From an uncultured Prevotella sp. (lineage in GTDB: Bacteria > Bacteroidota > Bacteroidia > Bacteroidales > Bacteroidaceae), in NCBI GenBank assembly GCA_902800365.1, contig CADCEF010000037.1, positions 1 through 45,027 on the forward strand: 45,027 nucleotides of DNA, written 5' to 3'. Position numbers and translations under genes: made by a program. This document shows, one piece after another, positions 24,870 to 33,055 of the stretch (its first letter is position 1; each line of letters begins with the position of its first letter). The notes beneath the pieces were generated by a model. It did no database searches, was not told the DNA's origin, and saw nothing but the letters and a program-made list of their open reading frames with translations.

Positions 24870-25742
24870 ATGATAAGAAAAAAGATACAGATAACAGCCT
24901 TATTATTCCTGTTGGCAATCATCGGAAACGCCCAGCGAAAAAGGGCTTTCATGGTGGGAATATCCCATTATGACACTGCACTTACAGGTTATCAGTGGAA
25001 TAACATAAATGGAGTCGAAGATATTAAACTTTTGGAGCCAATTTTGAAAAAACAAGGTTTTTATTTAACCACACTCTTAGATGAAAGAGCTACCTATCAG
25101 GGTATAACAACTCAGCTTTCAAACTTCATCAACCAGACTAAGAAGGGTGATATCGTCTATCTGCATTTCTCTGCTCATGGACAACCTGTAGAAGATTTAA
25201 ATGGCGACGAGCCAGACGGTTGGGACGAAGCTATTGTTCCGATAGATGCCTATAAACTATATAAGAAAGGTGTATATGATGGAAATAAGCATCTGCTCGA
25301 CGACCAATTGAACGTATACATCAAGAAGCTAAGAACAAAAATTGGTCCCAACGGTTTTTTGTATGTTGTGATTGATGCTTGTCATGCAGGAACTTCGTCA
25401 AGAGCCAACGATGAAACTATACGTGGTACCAAGGTTGGCTTTACATATAATAATAAGGTGTTCAAACCTTCTACCCAAAAGAAGTCGCACTATAAACTTG
25501 AGGCATCTGCAAAAATGTCGCATGTAATGTACCTTGAAGCATGTCGCCCTGATCAGGTTAATATGGAGATTAAGGTAAAGGACAAACGTTATGGTCCGCT
25601 TTCGTATAATATCGCTCAAGCACTTCTGGCTAAACCTATATCCACAAATGCGAATGAGTTCTTAAGCTACGTCAAAACATCTATTATGAATAGTGGGCAC
25701 TGGCCTAATAATCAGAACCAGGTAACAGAAACAAGTTTCTAA
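24870..25742 (+). CDS. Secreted caspase-fold (C14) peptidase
   Basis: 290 residues with a signal peptide (1-22, ending GNAQ), so it acts in the periplasm or outside. Caspase core: AFMVGISHY (26-34) as strand 1, catalytic His in LHFSAHGQ (H103), catalytic Cys in VVIDACHAG (C171). D/E-rich loop GDEPDGWDE suggests Ca or basic-substrate binding as in metacaspases. ATG 24870 is chosen because an upstream TTG (24843) would fall in the -7 box. One base before the sigma gene, so translation is linked. Confidence 0.85.
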   Translation: MIRKKIQITALLFLLAIIGNAQRKRAFMVGISHYDTALTGYQWNNINGVEDIKLLEPILKKQGFYLTTLLDERATYQGITTQLSNFINQTKKGDIVYLHFSAHGQPVEDLNGDEPDGWDEAIVPIDAYKLYKKGVYDGNKHLLDDQLNVYIKKLRTKIGPNGFLYVVIDACHAGTSSRANDETIRGTKVGFTYNNKVFKPSTQKKSHYKLEASAKMSHVMYLEACRPDQVNMEIKVKDKRYGPLSYNIAQALLAKPISTNANEFLSYVKTSIMNSGHWPNNQNQVTETSF

Positions 25743-25743
25743 T

Positions 25744-26328
25744 ATGGCGGAAATAGTATCATTGAAGAATCAGGATTTGAATCGTTTTATCTCTGGCGAG
25801 AAAGGTAAGATTCTTACATATCTGAGAAAGAATTACTCAGTATCGGATGATGATATTGACGATATCTTTCAGGAATCCTCAATGGCTTTGTACCTGAATA
25901 TACGTGATGGCAAACTCTCGAACCTTACAAGTTCTCTTGGCACCTATTTCATGAAGGTTTGTATTAATCAGACATTAAAATTCTTAGGCAAGAGCAGCAA
26001 GGTTGTTCCGCTAGTAGATGAAAGTAGAATTTCAAACGGGAATACTGTTCGAGACGACAAGGTAGATGAACTCTATGGTTTCTGCATGGATACCGAGGAA
26101 GAGGACAGAAAGGTTCGTATGGAGTTGCTCGTTAACAATATCATAGCTTCAATGACAGACACTTGCAAAAACATACTCCAAGGCTATTATTGGAACGACT
26201 TCTCAACGTCGACCATTGCAGATATGTTTGGTTTCTCTGATGCCAACTCCGTAAAGGCGCAGAAGTATAAGTGTGTAAAGAAGTTCAGAGATAAGTATAA
26301 CGAACTAAAGGGAAAGATTTATGGATAA
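25744..26328 (+). CDS. ECF-type sigma factor, caspase-linked
   Basis: 194 residues with region 2 (about 25-90, DDDIDDIFQESSMALYLNI) and region 4 (about 135-190, MTDTCKNILQGYYWNDFSTSTIADMFGFSDANSV). Separated from the caspase by 1 nt and overlapping the next gene by 8 nt. The best candidate reader of the GTTACC/GTATAAAG promoters at 24796-24824 and 31081-31109 (inference from closeness and promoter type). Confidence 0.88.
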   Translation: MAEIVSLKNQDLNRFISGEKGKILTYLRKNYSVSDDDIDDIFQESSMALYLNIRDGKLSNLTSSLGTYFMKVCINQTLKFLGKSSKVVPLVDESRISNGNTVRDDKVDELYGFCMDTEEEDRKVRMELLVNNIIASMTDTCKNILQGYYWNDFSTSTIADMFGFSDANSVKAQKYKCVKKFRDKYNELKGKIYG

Positions 26329-26980
26329 TAAAGATATACTACAGCAAACCATTGATGATCGCATTGATGCATTCGTTCGTGGTATGATGACAGAGGAGGA
26401 AGAATCTTCTTTCAAACAGGAGATTAAGGCAGATCCAGAACTCCGCGCTCAGGTACTGGCTACTCTATCACTCATCAAAGGCATCCGAACCCAAGAGGCT
26501 GCTAAAGAGCGAGTACTAATCCAAGCCAATGCCAAGGATAAGATTCGCACGCTTCTGTGGTGGGCCACATCTATCGCTGCAGTTTTTGCTATCTTCTTTG
26601 GTTACTCTAAGGATAAGCGATACAACGAACTATCCGCTATCGTATCACAATACTATACTGAGTACAGCATGAGTGATTATTCTCGTGGTGATGTTGATTC
26701 TATTACCGTCGCTCATCTATATACCCTATTCAGCAATATAAAAGAGCAACGTAACATGAGTAAGATCATCGAGGAGCTGGAACCAATCTACGCCAACCTC
26801 GAATCTAATGTCACTTATTCTTTCTATGCCAACGATATTGCAATGAACCTCGCACTGACATATATCAAGGATAACCAGATAGATAAGGCCATCCCGGTTC
26901 TGGAAAAATTGGAGAAGGATAACCCAGATACTCCTATCGCTGCAAAAGCACAGGAACTCCTAAAAGAGATTAAAAAGTAG
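26321..26980 (+). CDS. Putative anti-sigma factor with membrane helix and TPR-like tail
   Basis: 219 residues. The N-terminus (RIDAFVRGMMTEEEESSFKQEIKADPELRAQV, 13-45) has the form of a zinc-less anti-sigma domain. One membrane helix at about 72-90 (TLLWWATSIAAVFAIFF). The periplasmic part is helical and ends in a TPR-like repeat (AMNLALTYIKDNQIDKAIPVLEKLEKDNPDTPIAAKAQELL). Such a tail could sense partner proteins in the periplasm, possibly the caspase. Overlap with the sigma gene supports the pairing. Confidence 0.7.
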   Translation: MDNKDILQQTIDDRIDAFVRGMMTEEEESSFKQEIKADPELRAQVLATLSLIKGIRTQEAAKERVLIQANAKDKIRTLLWWATSIAAVFAIFFGYSKDKRYNELSAIVSQYYTEYSMSDYSRGDVDSITVAHLYTLFSNIKEQRNMSKIIEELEPIYANLESNVTYSFYANDIAMNLALTYIKDNQIDKAIPVLEKLEKDNPDTPIAAKAQELLKEIKK

Positions 26981-27012
26981 GGAATAGAAGTACAATGAAT
27001 GAGATTTCTTCA

Positions 27013-27020
27013 TAACTTTG
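27013..27020 (+). promoter_or_regulatory. -7 box and long leader of the 96-residue gene
   Basis: TAACTTTG, then about 120 nt of leader with TCGGTT-CT-AACCGA (about 27053-27066) and a GGTGG/CCCCAC stem (about 27105-27127). No -33 TTTG seen. Confidence 0.45.
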
Positions 27021-27142
27021 CACACGAGAATAATCTCATTCTCCTTTTATTATCGGTTCTAACCGAGCCTCAGAGCCAATCGAAAATAACTGTTTATGTA
27101 TAACGGTGGCTTGAGGTATGCCCCCACTAATACTTTTTAAAA

Positions 27143-27433
27143 ATGAAAATTGAATTATTTAGAGAAGGTAAAGACAATTTCTCGACTGAGAGTAAAATCG
27201 ATTTTTTGCGAGATGAGAGAGCTGTAGTGGCTGTTGGATGTGACGAACATGGTTGTGATGAGATTTCACTAAGAAGAGAAGCTGAAGCATTCCTTAATAG
27301 GCAAGCATCATTAACCGGAATGAGAGTTATAAGAGCAGAAGGCCCAATGGCAGATATTCCTGTAAGGGTTGAAAGAGGAGAATCTGCTCGTGTTAAATAT
27401 CTCGAATTTCCGATAGACATTCTTCCAATTTAA
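27143..27433 (+). CDS. Unknown 96-residue protein
   Basis: Soluble and charged; starts MKIELFREGKDNFSTESK, with a central GCDEHGCDEI and a helix LRREAEAFLNRQA, then two strands and the ending FPIDILPI. No family recognised. It has its own promoter box, a structured leader and a shared terminator with the convergent CHAT gene. The two cysteines in C-DEHG-C with a histidine could bind metal, but this is unsupported. Confidence 0.6.
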   Translation: MKIELFREGKDNFSTESKIDFLRDERAVVAVGCDEHGCDEISLRREAEAFLNRQASLTGMRVIRAEGPMADIPVRVERGESARVKYLEFPIDILPI

Positions 27434-27441
27434 AGACAGAC

Positions 27442-27470
27442 TAAAGATGGGGCGATTTCCCCCATCTTTA
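27442..27470. terminator. Bidirectional terminator containing the CHAT stop codon
   Basis: A perfect 11-bp stem TAAAGATGGGG (27442-27452) / CCCCATCTTTA (27460-27470). The stop codon of the CHAT gene (27468-27470) is the end of the stem. Confidence 0.85.
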
Positions 27471-30400
27471 ATTATCCAAGCCATCCAACATAATAAACGA
27501 AGTCCAATATTCTGGCTTATCGTATTTTCCATTATCTACTTGGCGCAAATATCTTTGCGCATTTTTAAGGGATTGTTGTTTTGTCTTACCATTCATGAGA
27601 TTTCGATAGAATTCCACCATAAATAATTTAGTTGCCTCATCATCCACTTTGTCTACACTCATAAGTATGGTATTTGCACCAGCTTTTTTAAAACCTCTTT
27701 GTAAACCAAAAACTCCTCCAAAGTCTAATTGCCCCAAACCTGTTTCGCAAGCTGACAAAACCACCAGGTCAAGCCCGTGAAAATCTAGTTGAGATATTTC
27801 AGAAGCTGTTAAAATTCCATCATCTAATTCAGGATAACATGTCTCGCGAAGCACCAGTCTGTTTCCTCCTGACATAACGAGGAAAGAATGAGTTAACATA
27901 ATATCTTCTTTTACAGGGTCTTTTTCGTTTGTTATTTGCTTTATAAAATCAAAATTATATTCATTTTTCTTTTCAACCAATTTATCTGAATTTACAAACA
28001 TGCCGTGTGTAGACAAATGCATAATATTGATATTTCTTCCTGAAAGTTCTTTAAAACTATTTTCTGTACCTTTTATGCCTGAGTATAGAGCAGTCTCAAT
28101 TTTATTGTTATTTAGAAGATTGGCAACATCCTGTATTTCTTCATATGTGTTTGGGAGCGGGTCGAACCCTCCACGCTCTATTATACCCCGCAAGAAACTA
28201 TTTCTATTTGTTTTTGTAACAATTGATTCTTTTGAAGGAAATTCGTAATCTAGTCCCCCATAAAGTGCGGCTCTTTTATAGTTCTTCTGCTGACTATTGA
28301 ACAACAACTCTTTCGTAGAAGATAGTCTAAAAATATTATATTGATCTATCATTACTCCTATACCGTCGACATCGCTATACTCAATGGGGACCATATGTAA
28401 GAGTCCATCAGGACAGAAGTAAATATTATTTGGAGTGTAATGTTTCAATATCTCTCTCCATACTAGATTTCCAACAGTGTTTAGTGCGCTTTTTGTTCTT
28501 GTCATCATCATTTTTTCATAATCAGAATAGTTGAATAGATTAATCAAACGTGGGACTTCGCATTTTTTGTCAATAATCAATGCTTGTAAGCCACTAGAGA
28601 TGGAATCTGTATATGTAAAGAAGAATTCTATTGCAATGTCATTGTCTGCAAGATGCTGTTGAATATCTTGCCAACGTACACGTTTTTGTACCAAATCCTT
28701 ATGCATGTCTGACTCAAGTAAGAGACTTTTTGAATAAATCAAATAATTGTATAGCTTTGATAATAGAGAATCACTTTTGTTGGACTTTTCAATTATATTT
28801 CGATATTGAAGGAAAAATGATTCGTATTTATCCCACATACGCTGTTTCTGTTCAGATGTCATATCAGATATATCATCCGTAATGACGCTCTGTAAATAGT
28901 TCAAAGCTTCAGACATCATTCGTTCGGCTTTTTCTGTATCACCTTTTAAAAAATACAAACGAGACAAAGTGACTTGAGGAATAAAGTGCATTTCGTGTAT
29001 CTCTGTATTTTCTGCATTACGAACAGCTTCTTCTGCGTATCGTGTCGCTTCATCAATATTCCCACTTTCAATGTAGATAAGGGGGAAAAGCATATATTCT
29101 GTTATCGCTCTAGGACTATTTGTTTTTCCAAAATATAGAATGCTTTGTTCTGCACATTTCTTAGCATTGTCAAATTGTTTATCCGCCAAATAGTATTGTG
29201 CCAAAGTTCCAAGATGCTCTGCATACATCTCTTCATCTCCCATATTCTTTATTATTTCTCCACTTTCTTTTTCTTTTGCGATTGCATCTGCTACTCTACC
29301 TTCTTTTTGGTATATACGTCCTAACGCACTTGTAAAATTACCTTTATCATAAATAATTCTTTGATTTATAGAAGCCAAGGTGAATTGATTATCGATATCA
29401 GCATTTCCCGTTTGTTCAACAGCATCTAATATATATTGCTTGGCATCGTCGTGATTGTTCAATACATCTATTGCTTTAAGCACATAATTTTCTGCTATGC
29501 CAAGTTTTTCCACACTCTGGAAAAGAAGTCCCATCTGATTATATCCTTCTGCAATTGACAACCAATCTTTTTTATCTGCACATAATTTCACCATTAGTTC
29601 TTGCAAACTAAGAGCCTTTTCAAAATCTAAAAGTGAACCATAGCACCATGCCAAGTCTTCCAGAATTGTTATATAAGATTCTGGCGTTACATTATTTGTG
29701 TCAAAAGTCGTCTTTGCATTTTCACCAAACAAAATGGCTTCACGACAATGATTCGACCAGCGCAAATATCTACATTTTTTACCTTGTAACTCTGCTATTC
29801 TAAGGATATTGTATTCCTCATTTCTTTTCAGAATTGACAAGGATCTATCGCAATAGTATATAGCTTTACCATAGCTATCCTTGACTTCGTACGAAACCAT
29901 CATTGCCTTTAATACATTCGTATAAAAAACAGATGTTGTGTCTACAAAGTGCGGAAGATTGTTTAATTCTCTTTCTACTATTTTAATTCTATCTATTGAA
30001 TGCCCACTGATTAGCATCATTTCTAAATCATTTAAATATTTCTCTGAGTCTTCAAGGCGTCTTCTCGCTTGTATCACTTCGTTTTGGTATACAATTGACT
30101 GAGGTTCATTCTCTATTGCCCTATATGCATCGGAAAGGAATCCTAACGCCAAAACATACTGATCGTTTACAATGCCAAGTTTTTCATATAGTAAAACGGA
30201 TTCTTTATAATAATGAATAGCCTGCTCATACATTTTGGCATGAGAATATATTTGTCCATACGTTCTTAATTGTAAGGCATACAATTCATTTGACGAACCA
30301 AAAACTTCTGCTTGTAGTAAAGTCAATTGTCCAAGACTATTAATGGCTTCAGGAAACATTTTAAGTCGATCATACATAAAACCTAATCCTTGAAGTGCAA

Positions 30401-30971
30401 GCAAATAAGCATCAGACTTTGTACCATAGATATATTCGGCAGCACGTAATTCTTCTTTTTTATTATTTATTGCTTTAGTTGTATCACCAGACGTTTCATA
30501 AAACGAAGCCATATTCGAGAATCTATCCATTTCGTCTACGCTATACTTTCTGCTATAGTGACTCTTTACATTAATCCCATAAATATTGAATGATTGTTCT
30601 CCTGGCGTCTCAATAATATCAATTTTACCACTTATTTTAACTGGAGGAAAACACAAAACGATCTCATGTATGCCGCCATATAAAAAAGTTTTCTTTTCTG
30701 GACCAAAGGGGAGACCCTCGCATTTCAACAAAGGATATTTTATATTTTTGTCAACATCCAATAAATATGTATCTTTTGAAATATTTGCCCAAGATCCTGC
30801 TATTGCATCATATGAACAAAAGACGCATGTTGCATCCTTTGAAATTTCCACTTTATCTATATGTAAAGCTGGTACGTCACTCCTGTCAAACACGGGCATT
30901 TCGTATACTTGAGCAATTGTGCATATGTAAAACGACAGTAAAAAGACTAAGATACATGTTATTCTTCTCAT
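27468..30971 (-). CDS. Secreted TPR-CHAT protease
   Basis: 1167 residues with a signal peptide (1-20, ending TIAQ). About 150-750 is built of tetratricopeptide repeats (for example ALQGLGFMYDRLKMFPEAINSLGQL in part, and several Y-E-A-I-x-Y units). The C-terminal 370 residues are a CHAT (caspase HetF-associated TPR) domain: catalytic His in HLSTHGMF (H989) and Cys in LSACETGLG (C1075), with GGVFGLQRGFKKAGA and the ending YWTSFIMLDG. The TPR part probably binds the substrate or regulator. It has a perfect housekeeping promoter back to back with the proposed sigma promoter of the repeat protein. Confidence 0.92.
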   Translation of the reverse strand: MRRITCILVFLLSFYICTIAQVYEMPVFDRSDVPALHIDKVEISKDATCVFCSYDAIAGSWANISKDTYLLDVDKNIKYPLLKCEGLPFGPEKKTFLYGGIHEIVLCFPPVKISGKIDIIETPGEQSFNIYGINVKSHYSRKYSVDEMDRFSNMASFYETSGDTTKAINNKKEELRAAEYIYGTKSDAYLLALQGLGFMYDRLKMFPEAINSLGQLTLLQAEVFGSSNELYALQLRTYGQIYSHAKMYEQAIHYYKESVLLYEKLGIVNDQYVLALGFLSDAYRAIENEPQSIVYQNEVIQARRRLEDSEKYLNDLEMMLISGHSIDRIKIVERELNNLPHFVDTTSVFYTNVLKAMMVSYEVKDSYGKAIYYCDRSLSILKRNEEYNILRIAELQGKKCRYLRWSNHCREAILFGENAKTTFDTNNVTPESYITILEDLAWCYGSLLDFEKALSLQELMVKLCADKKDWLSIAEGYNQMGLLFQSVEKLGIAENYVLKAIDVLNNHDDAKQYILDAVEQTGNADIDNQFTLASINQRIIYDKGNFTSALGRIYQKEGRVADAIAKEKESGEIIKNMGDEEMYAEHLGTLAQYYLADKQFDNAKKCAEQSILYFGKTNSPRAITEYMLFPLIYIESGNIDEATRYAEEAVRNAENTEIHEMHFIPQVTLSRLYFLKGDTEKAERMMSEALNYLQSVITDDISDMTSEQKQRMWDKYESFFLQYRNIIEKSNKSDSLLSKLYNYLIYSKSLLLESDMHKDLVQKRVRWQDIQQHLADNDIAIEFFFTYTDSISSGLQALIIDKKCEVPRLINLFNYSDYEKMMMTRTKSALNTVGNLVWREILKHYTPNNIYFCPDGLLHMVPIEYSDVDGIGVMIDQYNIFRLSSTKELLFNSQQKNYKRAALYGGLDYEFPSKESIVTKTNRNSFLRGIIERGGFDPLPNTYEEIQDVANLLNNNKIETALYSGIKGTENSFKELSGRNINIMHLSTHGMFVNSDKLVEKKNEYNFDFIKQITNEKDPVKEDIMLTHSFLVMSGGNRLVLRETCYPELDDGILTASEISQLDFHGLDLVVLSACETGLGQLDFGGVFGLQRGFKKAGANTILMSVDKVDDEATKLFMVEFYRNLMNGKTKQQSLKNAQRYLRQVDNGKYDKPEYWTSFIMLDGLDN

Positions 30972-31020
30972 ATAGCAAAATCAATGATAATGTAATATAT
31001 ATAGTTTTGAAATCTCATGG

Positions 31021-31052
31021 CAAATATATGAAGAAATAGCGATAGTTGCAAA
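31021..31052 (-). promoter_or_regulatory. Promoter of the CHAT gene
   Basis: Minus-strand TTTG (31052-31049), 20 nt, TATATTTG (31028-31021): exact consensus; leader of about 45 nt. Confidence 0.8.
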
Positions 31053-31080
31053 TAATAAAGAAAAAAAGTTGTGTTTAGTA

Positions 31081-31109
31081 GTTACCTTTTGCGTATTATG
31101 CGTATAAAG
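31081..31109 (+). promoter_or_regulatory. Proposed ECF-sigma promoter, copy 2
   Basis: GTTACCTTTT (31081-31090), 11 nt, GTATAAAG (31102-31109) and AGGCAAA. The downstream AGTAACAATTTAAAAA and the distance to ATG 31153 are the same as at the 24752 gene. Confidence 0.7.
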
Positions 31110-31152
31110 AGGCAAATAACAACAATTAGTAACAATTTAAAAAAGTACAATT

Positions 31153-31689
31153 ATGAAATAGTTAATGATGACCCTGATGGCTGGTATGATCGCCATCGCA
31201 GCAAATGCTCAGTATTACAACGTTGGTAGTTCACGAACAACTACAGATTATTCTGGTAATCGTACCACCACTCACAGCAATCGATATGGGGTGACTACAG
31301 GAACATCGACCTCGTCGACAGACTACTTTGGCACAACTACCACCACTCACAGAGATCGCTATGGTAATACTATCGGAACCTCGACTACTTCAACTGATTA
31401 CTTTGGTAACACCACAACTACTCATCGGGATAGACAGGGAAATACCACTGGTACTGCGAGGTCGAATACTGATTACTTTGGTAATACCAACACGACATAC
31501 TCTGATTCGTATGGAAACACTACTGGTTCGTCAACTACATCCACAGATTATTTTGGTTCTACCACTACGACTTATCAGGATAGAAATGGTAATAACCAAG
31601 GTACATCGAAATCAACCACTGATTACTTCGGAAATAGAAACACTCAGCAGCAAAGCAACAACTCGAATACTACCATCTGGTCGTGGTAA
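31153..31689 (+). CDS. Secreted 25-residue-repeat protein with amber codon at position 3
   Basis: From ATG 31153 the frame is ATG-AAA-TAG-TTA then ATG at 31165, running open to 31689 (174 residues from 31165). The alignment with the 24752 gene places the original start at 31153, so the TAG is probably a recent nonsense change that removes the basic n-region of the signal peptide (LMMTLMAGMIAIAANAQ remains). The mature part is about six repeats of GTSTTSTDYFGNTTTTHRDR plus QGNTT, rich in T, S, G, Y, D. It looks like a surface or matrix fibre. It may be expressed by re-initiation, suppression or not at all. Confidence 0.7.
31237..31660 (+). repeat. Coding tandem repeat, about 75-bp unit
   Basis: About 5.5 units encoding T-D-Y-F-G-N-T-x-T-T-x-x-D-R-x-G-N-T. 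Units differ at several bases each, so the array is not a fresh slippage product. Confidence 0.8.
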
Positions 31690-31700
31690 ATATACAAATA

Positions 31701-31729
31701 CGAACTGTCGAGGTTTTCTCGGCAGTTCG
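31701..31729 (+). terminator. Terminator after the repeat protein
   Basis: CGAACTGTCGAG (31701-31712), GTTTT loop, CTCGGCAGTTCG (one G-T); a short T-rich stretch follows. Confidence 0.75.
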
Positions 31730-31878
31730 CTATTTATGAATTACTAATTATGTGTCGATAGTGCAAAGATACAATTTCTCTGGAATAGAAAAGGAATTAA
31801 AAGAAAAATGTGTGTTTCACAAGGCTTGTGGAAAAGGTTTGTGGCATAGTTTAGGGAGATGGTAGAAGAAAAGAAAAA

Positions 31879-32100
31879 CTAAACCACTTTTCCTGTAAGG
31901 AGTTCGTTACGAAGAAATTCGTAATTATAACCAGCGCTCTGATAATACAAACCTGTTTCTAAATCCAGTATCTTTTCGTAGAGTTGGGAGTTATATACAG
32001 CATCCATTGCCTCGGTAATGGAATAATTGAAGTCTTCCATCACCAATAAAACCAGATTTTTGGTCAAGTTGTCTATCAGAAATTTTGTTTCCTTATTCAT
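31879..32100 (-). CDS. Small protein of the DUF3990 module (downstream partner)
   Basis: 73 residues, cytoplasmic, starting MNKETKFLIDNLTKNLVLLV; contains ITEAMDAVYNSQLYEKILD and YYQSAGYNYEFLRNEL. It resembles the DUF3791-type small proteins that flank DUF3990 genes, with a helical bundle pattern. It overlaps the DUF3990 gene by 4 nt. Probably neutralises or assists the ADP-ribosyltransferase-like protein; inference from gene order. Confidence 0.65.
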   Translation of the reverse strand: MNKETKFLIDNLTKNLVLLVMEDFNYSITEAMDAVYNSQLYEKILDLETGLYYQSAGYNYEFLRNELLTGKVV

Positions 32101-32579
32101 AACTTCTTCAATTTTGAAATAGCCTTTTCTGTCCCAAAGAAATACTGGCGATTAAGTTTCTTGTAGGTAAGTTCACGTGCCAAAGTCTCATCGTCGATAA
32201 GTTGTTCGTGGAAACGTTCCAACTGGAAAGCGACACCATCATCAGCTACCGGGCCTATTATTATATCATAATTATGGGTAAAGCCCGTTTTTGATGAATG
32301 GCGATTGGCATCAATAAACTTTGCCCACTCCACTGAAGGCTCATCTGGGAATATCTTAACATTCAGCTCGTCAGAATTAAGCAATGAATCATCAAATGTG
32401 AACTCGGTTATAGTAGGGACGCCAAAACCTACAATGCGGGTACGTCGTTTTGCCATTTCCTCGGCTTGAGAGCGTATGTCAGTAAGATAAAATCCTTTGC
32501 CAAAGTCTTTATCTTTCATCCCCTTTGAGAGATCTATTGTATCGATTGCTACATTTGATCCGTGATAAAGCGTGATCAT
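32097..32579 (-). CDS. DUF3990 protein, ADP-ribosyltransferase-like
   Basis: 160 residues. The start ITLYHGSNVAI and KDFGKGFYLTDIRSQAEEMAKRR are typical of DUF3990, an ART-fold family: H-G-S is the NAD-binding start and G-K-G-F-Y-L-T the following strand. The stretch YDIIIGPVADDG is also family-like. It sits between two small genes with 4-nt overlaps on both sides, the common layout of this proposed toxin-antitoxin set. Activity is not shown. Confidence 0.8.
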   Translation of the reverse strand: MITLYHGSNVAIDTIDLSKGMKDKDFGKGFYLTDIRSQAEEMAKRRTRIVGFGVPTITEFTFDDSLLNSDELNVKIFPDEPSVEWAKFIDANRHSSKTGFTHNYDIIIGPVADDGVAFQLERFHEQLIDDETLARELTYKKLNRQYFFGTEKAISKLKKL

Positions 32580-32800
32580 ATCAAGGCTCCTCCGTTTCGA
32601 TTACATATGATAGAAAGATCAGATACAGCATCGCTGATTGATAACTGATGCTCAGCCTCATAACACTCATCAAGGAAAGCTATTCCCTTAAAACGTTTAA
32701 GGTAAGAATACGCCTGCTTAAAGTTTAAACCATGATGATTTGCGAATGCGCTGACGCAATATATCATATAGGTAACTCGATTCTGAACTTCTTTACTCAT
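32576..32800 (-). CDS. DUF3791 protein (upstream partner)
   Basis: 74 residues. VTYMIYCVSAFANHHGLNFKQAYSYLKRF and GIAFLDECYEAEHQLS fit DUF3791, small proteins found beside DUF3990. First gene of the three-gene operon with a perfect promoter. Likely antitoxin or accessory protein by position. Confidence 0.75.
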   Translation of the reverse strand: MSKEVQNRVTYMIYCVSAFANHHGLNFKQAYSYLKRFKGIAFLDECYEAEHQLSISDAVSDLSIICNRNGGALI

Positions 32801-32826
32801 ATAGCTATTTTATCATTTTGACTTTG

Positions 32827-32858
32827 CAAAAATAAGAAGAATATCCTAACTTTACAAA
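32827..32858 (-). promoter_or_regulatory. Promoter of the DUF3791-DUF3990 operon
   Basis: Minus-strand TTTG (32858-32855), 20 nt, TATTTTTG (32834-32827): exact consensus, leader of about 24 nt. Confidence 0.8.
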
Positions 32859-33015
32859 CTTTTATGAGATTTTTTATTAAAATGTGTGTTTCGCCGCTCG
32901 ACCTATGGTACTTAGGTACATAGGTACATTACTAAAACTAATGTGAGAGGGGCGGCATGACAAAGGGGGTGGGAAGAAAAAATTTACGACGACAACTTAA
33001 TTTTTAAGTTAATTA

Positions 33016-33047
33016 TTTGGTACTTTCAAAAATAGTTCATATCTTTG
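33016..33047 (+). promoter_or_regulatory. Promoter of the XRE gene
   Basis: TTTG (33016-33019), 20 nt, TATCTTTG (33040-33047): exact consensus, ending only 8 nt before the ATG at 33056, so the mRNA has almost no leader. Confidence 0.8.
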
Positions 33048-33055
33048 CTCTTGGT

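Noticed and set aside
31237-31660. 75-bp repeats as a CRISPR array
   Set aside because: The repeats are in frame, coding, continuous and lack unique spacers.
31764-31771. Minus-strand TATCTTTG as a promoter
   Set aside because: No -33 match and no minus-strand gene follows before the CHAT gene's own promoter; probably chance.
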